Of a stretch of DNA of 64,000 bases, positions 25,276 through 35,900 are shown one piece after another. Location: the NCBI GenBank assembly GCA_036852015.1, contig JAANDG010000347.1, positions 62,001 through 126,000 of the forward strand. The letters are read 5' to 3'. Made by a program: the position numbers and the translations under genes. The DNA comes from Pelodera strongyloides. Lineage: Eukaryota; Nematoda; Chromadorea; Rhabditida; Rhabditidae. The notes beneath the pieces are model-generated. The model was not told the origin of the DNA. It saw only the letters and a program-made list of their open reading frames with translations, and ran no database searches. How positions within the stretch are numbered: position 1 is the first letter of the stretch; each line of letters opens with the position of its first letter.

Positions 25276-25683
25276 AGGGTCAGGCATTTCAAATGACCCC
25301 TATCTTTGATGATTCCATCTGATTCTCCATGTCAAATATAGTAGGATGCAATAATTTTCTAATTTCCAAGCGCAAAAATCACTCATTATTCAGCAATTTA
25401 CCGTGAGCAGTCATACACAGCTATGCATCGCAGTTGCCGCGCCCATTCGCGCTGATTGGCCGATATCGCTATTGCCACGCCCAATAGAACATATTGCCCA
25501 ATTAGCGCGAAGGGGCGTGACAAATGCGATAAATAGTTGGGTATGACTGGCAGTGCTAAATTGCTGAATACTGTGTGAATTTTGCGCTTGAAAATTAGAA
25601 AAATATTGCATCCTACTATATTTGACATGGAGAATCAGATGGAATCATCAAAAATAGGGGTCATTTGAAATGGGCCTGACCCT
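25276..25683. repeat. MITE family M1, copy 2
   Basis: AGGGTCAGGCATTTC at the left, GGGCCTGACCCT at the right, TTAA on both sides (25272-25275 and 25684-25687). Interior words match the copies at 10984 and 28964, including GATTCCATCTGATTCTCCAT and its complement. Confidence 0.8.
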
Positions 25684-25689
25684 TTAATA

Positions 25690-27160
25690 CACAAAATAAA
25701 TAGCCAATCAATCTAAAAACGTGAACTCACCTCTCGTTGTCGAGAGTTCCACTGCATCGATGAGAATAATAGTAAGGTTTCGCAAAGATTTGCGATTTGA
25801 TTTGAAAAATAAATAGTCAGATTTCGCTAGTGGTCACCGTTTTCGTTTGCATGTACAAATGTACTGTTGCTTTAAACCTGAGTTTATCTTAATATAACTC
25901 TGATCTTTGGAAGTGACGATTTCAGTACAATATAATGGAATGATTTCCCACTGGTTAATCGTTGATTAGATGCAAATGCGTCGCTAATCGCATAAACGTT
26001 GTATTATTTTCTGGTCGTTCGATGTCAAAAGTCACATGCAATCCGACAACAAACATTGTGTTTATAATAAAAACAAAATAATTAAAATATAAAAATATGA
26101 AGATGTCAAGACATGAATTATACGTATAGGTTCTAGAAATAGTGATTGAAAATGGAAAAGTAGAATGTGAAATAAACATACAAAAAAGTAATAAGAGGAA
26201 ATAGAAAAAAATGACCTTGAATAATTAATCAACGTACCCCGTTTCGACCCCTGAGTCACATATGAGGATTTTGCCGTGTCGGGGTCTCATCAGTGTGAGC
26301 CACGGCTTTTTGAGATATAAAATATTTATTTATATCAATATTTATTTAAATCTATGGGTAAAAAAAGTGTTGTTCGCGTGTGGGTCATATATTGTCAAGC
26401 ATTATTGACATGTCTTCATATCTTATTTATTTTTGGACACAGGTAGGGTTGGGCCCAAGTAAGATTGGACCCACGTAGGTAGGTAGATTTCACATGCTCT
26501 CTTGTTAGAGATAGCATGTGAAGTCCTTTCTTTGTTCATACTGGCATACTATCTATTTTGTTGTTGTTTGTTTGTTTGTTTGTTTGTTTATTTATTTGTT
26601 TGTTTGTTAATAAAGTTTTATATAATAGATGTTTATTGGATCAACGAGTCGTGTTGGACAAAGAAAGCAGTTCTTGAGGTAGTGGCTATTAGCTCGCAAA
26701 CCAAAAGGTATCCTAAGATGTTGGCGCGGCAAGGACACCATCATACTAACAAGGGACCGTGTGCAGCGTGGCAGTGTGATCAGTCATTACATACGAAGCT
26801 GAAACTGGCAAACACGTAAACACAAACACAAAAACACAAGTAACACACTATATTCACGATGAGTAACAAAAGAGAATAACACAACACATATACTATACTA
26901 ATCATAGAAGGACATTACAATATTGATATTCACAGAACAGTCAAGGATACTAATACATAGCAATGGAGTAAAATACAGACGAAGGAATTTCGAACAGTGT
27001 AATCGGTAACGAATCAATTATATGTTTTGTGATCTTGTTCCAGCTATCAAATTCGCCTATTTCTCGGGGCAGTTTGTTGATTAAATTTATGATTCGGAGA
27101 CGGAGAAAATACCAGTCATAATTAATTCGTCTTCTAATAACAATATATTCTACATATATA
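25690..27160. other. Intergenic, no gene seen
   Basis: AT-rich. Contains a (TTTG)n tract at 26560-26608 and repeated CACAAACACAAAAACACAA words near 26820. Short open frames here show no domain and no consistent splice structure. Confidence 0.5.
26556..26608. repeat. (TTTG)n microsatellite
   Basis: About ten near-perfect TTTG units with a few TTTA variants. Confidence 0.9.
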
Positions 27161-27162
27161 TT

Positions 27163-28945
27163 TGACAGTGACTAATTGCTTTTCCAAGATTCGTAGGATT
27201 GTTTACACTCGCGGCTAATCTTGACATATTTTACATCTCCTTATTAATAGCTCTAATCTCGCGCATCCTAGGACGGAGCAAAAGGACCCCCGATGCGCGC
27301 CTGTCCCAGATAAGAGTTACGGCTGGCAATGATCACTATAACCATCTATGTTCTATGATTGTCACATAATCTCTATCAATGTCTCTGCTTCTTTGACGTC
27401 TCTACAATGTGTATATAAGAACATGTTTCTATGAATAAAGAAGGTTCAACCCTTTACGAACATATCGTCGTTATCGTCTCGCACAATACCGTCTCACATC
27501 ATACTCCATAGACATCGTTACATTTGGTGCACCTCGCCTTCGCAACTAAATATTCTCGTCGTTGCTATAGGCACCCCGGATACCCGCCCGTACCCAGTAA
27601 GTGAGTTTCTCCAACTGTTTTCTTGTCAGTGGTTTTGCACTTTAAAAGTATTGTTTTGTTGTTTCGGTCGTGGCCCATTGCTTCGGTCCTCGGAATCCCC
27701 GTCCTGTGGCACGCTTACCTTTCGGTTCAAGCAGTTCGCAGATCAACGGGTGGGTTAGCACCCTGACAAAGCGTACATCCACGAAACAATAAGCAGTTGA
27801 GAAACAAGCGAGAAGGGGTCAGTCATGCGGTACCAGGCCCTAAAAGCAAACCTCACGAAGTGGTACAACTCCGCTGTTTGACTCTACGAGAGCATCGCCA
27901 CAAATCATGAAGCAGTTCGCCCGTCATCAGCTCCAGGAATACGTTGGCGCCCTGCAGTGCGAAACCGTGCAACGCTTATGCCGCAAGAACCGCTGCCATT
28001 CCCGATTTGGACCAACGCCTCAGCCTTCGAGAAGAGCAGCAGTTTCCGGAGATCAGGGAGAAAGTGTACGAGCTGCTGATCAAGATCACTGACGCAACAG
28101 TGACCCTGCTGAGTAACCTGAAAGCTACGAAGGTAGAGGAGGAGAAGAAGGATGATCAAGACGCCGTGGATCCCGCCATACACACTCCCATAACGGACAA
28201 CCAGCCCAACTACTTGAACGTGATTATGCAGGACGTCAGCTCGGTACCAGAAGACGCTGCACCAGAAATGGCCACCATGTAACCAGATGCAAGCTGCAAC
28301 CGCAATCCCTTCATTGTTCCCGAAGAAGAATTCCTGCAGAGCCTGACGACACCGCAAAGCAAACTGTGCCCACAAGAAGGTTCACCCTGAAACTATCGTC
28401 GTTCGTCTCAACAAACTCACGTATTTCTACTAAATACGCCACAACAGGTCGCACAAGTACATTTGGTGCACCGTCCGGGAAACGAACCCGGGCCGCCCGC
28501 GAGGCATGCGAGCATTCTACCACTGTAACAACGGCGCAATTCGCTAGATCATTTCCCCGTTGTCCCGGAGTGTCTTGAATGTTCAAGATTTTCTAAAATA
28601 TTGGTGAGATTGCAATTGCAGTTGAATTTTGGATTAAATACTTCACGACTTCACTACTGTCTTGAACGTTATGATTCGAGAAATTATGATAAAAACAAGT
28701 AGCAATATTATTCACGTTTCATTCTAAGTTCTGCAAATATATTTGAGTGACTAATTGCTTTTCCAAGATTCGTAGGATTGTTTACACTCGCATCTAATCT
28801 TGACAGATTTTGACAGATCTCCTTAGTAATAGCTCTAACCTCGAGCATCCTAGGACGTAGCAAAAGGCAAAAGGACCCCCGTTGCGCGCCTGTCCCAGAT
28901 AAGAGTTGCGGTTGGCAATAATCACTATAGCCATCTATGTTCCAT
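27163..28945 (+). mobile_element. Broken LTR retrotransposon (5' LTR, PBS, short gag-region remnant, truncated 3' LTR)
   Basis: The 5' LTR spans about 27163-27522. It has a TATA-like GTATATAAG near 27412, AATAAA near 27438, and an end at CATCGTTACA. Two nt later comes TGGTGCACC (27525), complementary to the 3' end of tRNA-Gly and hence a primer-binding site. A second LTR copy starts at about 28744 (GTGACTAATTGCTTTTCC, matching 27168 onward) and stops near 28945, so the 3' LTR is truncated. The roughly 1.2 kb between holds a single short open frame (27944-28282) with a charged C-terminal half and no protease, reverse transcriptase or integrase. The element is therefore non-autonomous or a deletion remnant. 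The LTR start is uncertain by a few nt. A second LTR-end/PBS junction lies inside at 28461. Confidence 0.7.
28464..28537 (-). other. Full-length tRNA-Gly(GCC)-like copy with CCA, fused to an LTR end
   Basis: The reverse complement is 74 nt: 71 nt of tRNA plus an encoded CCA. The acceptor stem GCGCCGT/ACGGTGC pairs throughout. The anticodon loop ATGCCTC gives GCC (Gly). The T arm is CCGGG/CCCGG around TTCGTTT, so the normally invariant A58 is T. The D arm and position 37 also deviate from consensus. An encoded CCA and a mutated box B make a working tRNA gene unlikely. On the plus strand it begins two nt after an ACA terminus, exactly as the retrotransposon PBS does at 27525. Confidence 0.75.
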
Positions 28946-28963
28946 GCATATTAAACAAGTTAA

Positions 28964-29375
28964 AGGGTCAGGCCCATTTCAAATGACCCCTACTTTTGAT
29001 GATTCCATCTAATTCTTTATCTCAAATATAGTAGGTTACGATATTTTTCAAAAAAAAAAAAGCGCAAAATTCACGGAGTATTCAGCAGTTTACCATTGCC
29101 AGTTATACCCAACTATTTATCGCAGCTGTCACGCCCCTTCGCGCTAATTGGGCAATATGCTCCATTGGGCGTGGCAATTGCGATATTGGCCAATCAGCGT
29201 GAATGGGCGTGCCAACTGCGATAGATAGTTGGGTATGACTGCCCACGGTAAATTGCTGAATAGTGTGTGAATTTTGCACTTGAAAATTAGAAAAATATTG
29301 CATCCTACTATATTTGACATGGAGAATCAGATGGAATCATCAAAAATAGGGGTCATTTGAAATGGGCCTGACCCT
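28964..29375. repeat. MITE family M1, copy 3
   Basis: AGGGTCAGGCCCATTTC to GGGCCTGACCCT with TTAA on both sides (28960-28963 and 29376-29379). Inserted about 15 nt beyond the truncated 3' LTR. Confidence 0.8.
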
Positions 29376-29379
29376 TTAA

Positions 29380-32300
29380 TATAGGATCCGATAGATAGAG
29401 ATCGGAACACATTCAATAGTTGTTGTTCCGCTAGTCGCGCAACTCTATAACTCGCTCTACCGTAACCTCTACAACATTTGAACAATCTTTTGAACCACCT
29501 CACCTTTGTCATAGAACCTGCTCATCAATTGTATACTGTATTGTATCGAAAATGAGAAAAGAAAACACATTTTTATTCGATTGTTTTTTGATGTGCTCTT
29601 GATGTGACGGCACGCTCTAGCTCTGATCCGAGAACTTCTTCCCCCAAGATGATCCAGTGATCTTCTGATGAACTCTTCCCTCACGATTTTCGCTGCAGTG
29701 ATCCCGTTGAGCCGAGGACTTCCGTGATACTCTTCCTTTCGGGCTGCCACTATCTGGAGGCCTCTCTTTCCTCAGGTACCTTTGTTTATTTGTCATTTAT
29801 CGTTATTCAATGTTTCACTCGTATTGGTCTTCAATGAGTCATTCGATCAGTTAAATCTCCAAAGAACACTGAACTTCTTTCAGTGTTTCTCCGATCCTCA
29901 ACCTTTGGACTCGATCTCCCCATCGAGCAGTACCACATTGTTAATCCCTCACTTTGTCACTTTGTTAATCGATAAATTGTGTTTTCTTAATGATGTGTCT
30001 TTTGTTGGTAAACGCAAGTAACGGGTTTCTGATTTGTGTACGGTTTGTGGTGTTTCTGTTGTACGGCCGGTGTGGCAACTCCTGCGGGAAGGGCCGGTCG
30101 AACAGTTGTATACAAGTAATACTAGCCATGACAATATGGTTCAACACACCAAGGAATATCATCCCTGCAGTGTATGAGGTCTTATATCTCTCTACATGTA
30201 TCTTGTATATCCTTAATCGTGATCAAACTATATTATACAACTGAAAAGATGCGTGATTGTTGAATATGTCGACTTCTGAAACACGAAAAAAGGTCAGCAC
30301 TTGAACTTGCTTTCATGAGGTGTGAACATAGAACCTAAACGAAACCGCGAAAGAATGTGTAGGACAATGTGTAACCTTTAAAATCCCAAATATATAGAAA
30401 GGTGTTTATTATTCTACAAACATTTCAACCACATTAGAAAAAATATATATTTGGTGAATAAAATCATTGGGCTATTGGGCTTGCTATGCTATAACACAAG
30501 GTGCACATTACAGAAGCTATCATCATATTGCACGTCCGGCACTAGGTTCACAGGATCAAGAAGCATGTCAAAAATTTAAAAATCAATCAATAAAGTGGAT
30601 ATATGCTCAAAATTGGTCGTATTCATTAAAGCTTTAACCAAAGCGAGTACAGTATGGAAAAATATTATGCAAATCTATGCAAATCACATTTACTTGAAAA
30701 AAATGCGAAAAAAAATTAAATTAGAAAACTATGTACATCATGAGATCATTTCCAAGCCGCAGGGGATGTCAGTTCAGTGACAATGTTAATACACAAATAG
30801 TACTAAGAAAAAGAAACAAAATAATACAAAAGTAAAAAAGGTACATCGGAAACAACCATGTTCTAATTGATCAACAATATACAACGGACTTCAATATGCA
30901 AATATATATGAAGTTTGGTGGTGTCATAGCTCAATGAGTAAATGATCGTTTCATAAACCGTCTTTGGTATTATGCCTTCAAAATGACAATGACAAGTGCG
31001 CAAATAGTGAAGTAATTGACCCGTTCTACTAGGCCTCGTCGTGAATTATCAGATCTTACATGGCATTGTTTACCGTGATTATTGTTTTGCATATTGCACT
31101 AAATTATAGTCAGCTCAAGGGAAATCAGGCAAGTCCTGACAAATATTGAACTGTATTCGTATTCTTGGAATGTCAAACACCATGCAATATCTTTGAGAAT
31201 ACACGACTATCCGTCGAACGGGTCTAAAAAGGACAGAAATATTAAAAAGAGTTTAGCAAGAATTACAGTAGATTTAATATCGTATCATCGAACTTATTTG
31301 AATAATAATAGCACTGTAACCGATGCCGATGAATAAATATATAAGCTCTTGCGCTGCAACATGCGCTGGAATGTGTGTGAGTACGTGGTAATTACGAATC
31401 AGAACTTTCTTGCATAATGACTAAAATCCTAATACAAGTTTGCACATTTGATTCCTAATCGACTAGAAGTAAATAAATAAAAATAAAGAACTGTATGTTC
31501 AGAATTAATATGAGGCTCAGCTAATCCAAAGGTTCCCTAAACAATTAATATAAGGCCTCACATTAACCTAAAATAAATACAGTTCCTTGAGAATGACTAG
31601 ATTAACAACAGCATAACAGTAATAATAATAAAAGAATGAAAAAAAACTGTCATAGTGCACACGTGGCAAGAGACTTAGAGATCATGAGAAAGCCAACATT
31701 TGGGTATAAAAATACTGTGGAAAATGAGCTACATTTTGATGAAAAATGCAAATTTGGTGTCGTATTTTCAGTAAATAAAGGTCTATAATAATGTTAAATT
31801 CGAGATCTCACATCGTAATTTGAGAATTTGAGATCTTTACGGACAAAAATGCAATATCTGGTATGAAGAAGAAATAATAATCAATGAACTGTAATAACAA
31901 AAACATATTAGCTGGATCGCGCGAGGGAATCTTTGCACATACATATACCAAAAATAGTGGGAACATTGGAAGAAAAAAAATAGAAAAAAAAAAGAATAAA
32001 TACGTATGGCAAGTGAACAACGTCTGCTGAATTCACGGGTGCGTTTTTGGAAAGAAAATAATTTCTAGCCTCAGGCTCAGGAAACTAATTATTACTGTGG
32101 ACAGAAATTACTGTACATTTCAGTTGGTATAAGTATAACGTCTGCATGGGCTGACAGTGGGACACTGGGCCTTCACGAGAGACCACCTACTACAAATAAT
32201 GTACAAAGTTTTGTGCCCTCCCTACCGTAAGGCGGTATGTACCATGATGGGTGGCCGGTGTTGGTCGAAGTGCCGTCGGAACATTTCCTCTGAAATCAGA

Positions 32301-32981
32301 ATCGGGATCTAAACTCCGTAAGCAAGGATTGGCCTAACCGTTTGCGCTTAGGGAGACAGAAGCTTAAATCTTCAGTTTCTTAGGTTGGGTTAATGTTTCC
32401 TTCTCTAATGATTTGCTTTCGCAAATGAGAATAAAACAATTAATAAGAGATCGAAAGGAGAAAAACTGAGACAAATAAGTATATAAGAATATCGACACAG
32501 AAAAGCGGAACGTTACACTGTTACAATGAATATAATAAAAATTATGTGCAGCACAGCGATGTCAACGGGCACATTCTCAGAATAAAATAATAAAGCAAAA
32601 AGAAATAAATGGAGGGGCATGCATATGTGCGTCGTGTCACGACGTGTCACGAAAATATACAGAGCAACAACTGACAGCGCGTTGTGTCAAACGAACAATT
32701 GATAGAAGTGAATACGACAAACGGACACCAGTCTTGCAAAACGGACGATTCAAAGCTGTTCACTAAATCACACTAGTATACTAGCACTCCCTCACTAGCT
32801 TGCAACCTGACACTGACGGAAATCGCACGGGAAAATTATAAAAATTGATTTCCCAAGTTCCAGATTGCTTACCAGCTATGGGAAGCATCACTCTATTACG
32901 CGACACAGCGAACTGTCAGGTTCAAAGACAGAGTATATTGTGGGTTTAAAGGGGCGTGGCTTATTAAAACTCAATAAATCA
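29380..32981. other. 3.6 kb without a recognised gene; probably holds the CELF 3' UTR
   Basis: AT-rich with many stops in all frames. The right part directly follows the CELF stop codon on the minus strand, so the CELF 3' UTR should lie here, length unknown. A minus-strand open frame at 29469-29750 and a GC-richer patch at 29600-29760 may be a retroelement relic, but I see no domain. Confidence 0.4.
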
Positions 32982-35900
32982 TCAATAGGGTTTGTCTCTG
33001 GGTCTCTTCAGCTGAACCTTCAGTCTCTTCATGCCTATTTGAAAGCCATTCATAGCCTGAATAGCAGTCTGTGCAGACGCTGCGTTGTCGTAGGAGACGA
33101 AGCCTGAAAACAGAAGAACACTGTCACAAACACACTTAGTAGACTGAGGTTGTAGTTTGTAGTTTGTAGTTTGCAGAATATAGTTCGTCGTTTCTGCACA
33201 ACTAAGCTACAACCAATGAGAAATATGAGTGACTGACTGCCGACCACGAATATAAAGATCACTACGAAAAGGTACGTATGATTCTCTGCACGTCTGCACT
33301 CTCACCAACACAATATCTTTGATATGTAAATTAAGGACCAACTATATATGTCATATGTGTACATCGGCCAACACCAAAAAACAGCGACATGACAATACTC
33401 AAAAAGAGGGCTCGAAACGGCCCACCAAACGATATTTATGGAAGTTTTGTCTAATATCGTACAAGCTTTAATGGTTAAAACGAAATAACGGTCGGCTTTT
33501 ACGTATGTCAAATAAATGCATTTCCATGGATTAGATGCAAATGGGCATTATTATAATAAAAATTGACCCCACTTAGCATGAATACATAGGAATGCAGTCA
33601 TTTCAGATGCGTTTCAAAACCCGGACGTTTTTCACTTTAATGGGCTATTGACTATAAAGACGACAAGATGTTGAGTAGTGCTTACCAAAGCACTTGCTCT
33701 GACTGGTGGCGCGATCAACGAACACCTTTGCAGAGATGACACTTCCGAATGGGGCGAACATCTGTATCAGTTCGGAATCCCCAAACTCTTGTGGAAGGTG
33801 GTAAATGAAGAGGTTGCAGCCATCCGGACCCAACACTAAACACCACCACATTCAGAAAACCGACCAAACAAGCACGCACAGACGTTGAGGGCGGGCGCTT
33901 TTTGTTTTGCTGCGGATGATGTGAAGATGTTGCAGGGCAGCAGGATTTGTTGCGAACTTGTTATAGCAACAATAATCATAACAATACTATGAATATGGGG
34001 CCCCATAATGGGGCCCATTTTTGTCATGCCGAAAGTATTGCAAAAACTGCTGCTCTGCAACATCCATACCGCAGCACTTCTATGATAGCAGCAGGAAAAG
34101 TAAAAAGATATACATGTGGTGCTAAAAATTAATCAAAAGAGCATTCTTTGCACCAATTACCACTACAGACACAGTATATTTATACAAAGTACCACGTCAT
34201 TTAATAAAAACTGAACAACCGCGCACGATATATTGGGGAACAGCTGCAAGGCAAATATCGACTATTTCTATGAAAAGGACAAAAACGTCAATGCTTCAAC
34301 TTAGTATCTGGACCACTGTCTCACAACAAACAGACAATCAACTGCATGGTTTGGTTTTAAGAATGATAATAAAACTCTTGAAATTCTTGGAGACACCCTC
34401 CGATAAGTTTCTTACATCAGTAAGTTGCTTTTATTTGATTTAGGCTTAGGCTTAAGCTTAAGCTTTCGTACATTTTAGATTTCTTACCCTCTTTTGGCGC
34501 CACCAATGGTTGGCTGAGAGAAGCTTGTTGTAGCAGGGCGAGTTGCTGCATAGTCAGAGAGTGTTGCACATCTGCAATACAAAACACGTATCACGTCACG
34601 ATATAGACATAACATAGTAGAGGATTGGCCGGAACTCAAGCAAATACGGAACACGTACTAAAACACTGCACGACAGAAGGCCTAGTTTACAAAAATATCA
34701 CCTATACTATATGCAAAGTGACAATGTTTAATACAATGCCATACGATATATACATATAACAATTGATCAACTAAAGAAGGGAATCACATTACATGCTCCA
34801 GCAATTACAACACTGTATCTATACGTGGGACGACAAACTTGCGCATTTGATAAGGAATTTAGAAATGGTGAGAGGAGAGGGAGAAGGAAGCAAGGTAGAG
34901 AGAGAGCGAGAGCGAGCGAGAAAGAGCGAGAGAGAGGGAGAGAGAGAGAAGAGAAAGATTGCGTGAAAACAGTAAGGGACATTGTATTTAATGCGAAAGT
35001 ATATTACTTGGGTAATAAGAGGCTTAGTCTTAATTTTATGCTTAGGTCAATTCATTCAAAAAAAAACATACTTCCTTGTGCGTCGGCACCTGCTTGATGT
35101 GCTGCAGCCGCTGCAGCATTTGCTGCATAAGCAGCAGCAGCACCGCTGTGGCCAAATGGGTCGGAAGAAGCGGAGATGGGAGCTGAAAGTAACGCGTATA
35201 TTTAAAGCGGATAACGCTCGGTTTTTGAAAATGTCTGGTGATAAATTATGAAAGCTGCAAGCTGCATACAAGCATACATCGACAAACATACAAATGGGAA
35301 GTGAAAAGGACTGACTAACCCCTAATAATGCAAAAACTTTTAGTCTGTCTAGAAACGTATCCGTCATTACAACTGCCTTCCCAAGCAAATCCCGCTATTC
35401 TGAACAATTTACTGGCCTATGCATAAGTGATTTGCATACAATACATGGAAATTTTTATAGCATACGTTTCATTAACCGCATGAAAAACCAGAACATATTA
35501 CAAACGAAGAATAATACTCAGATATTTATATCGGAACGGAAAATAAAATTGAACGATTGGTGCCATATATGAAAAGCCCAGGGCCCATAAGCGGGCCCCT
35601 AGGACCATGGCCCGGCACGGCCCCCACATCCCGATGTATTGATTCAGAATAGCGCGAGTAGTAAGCATTATGGGCAGCCGATTTCTCGTCTGTTAGTCAA
35701 AAGACGTTGGCAACGAAAGAGACGTGGATAGTGCGAATATAATGAGAATGAAAAGGGGCAATGCTTAAATAAATAAATAAATAAAAAATAACGCTTCAAG
35801 AGACTGTCCGTTTATCAAATATTATTCGATACAGTATTCAAGGCCTATGTTTCATTTTCTATGTAATTACAACTTACGAGAATATCCAAACTCCTGTTGT

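Noticed and set aside
25727..25790. Non-coding first exon for the small membrane-protein gene (minus-strand donor at about 25733)
   Set aside because: A plausible GTGAGTTC donor exists, but I see no matching acceptor or promoter, and 2.6 kb of repeats lie between.
27944..28282. Independent host gene of 112 aa
   Set aside because: It lies between LTR fragments and is better read as the remnant of the element's gag region.
28464..28537. Functional tRNA-Gly gene
   Set aside because: An encoded CCA, T at position 58 inside box B, a damaged D arm and an LTR-type junction at its start all argue against it.
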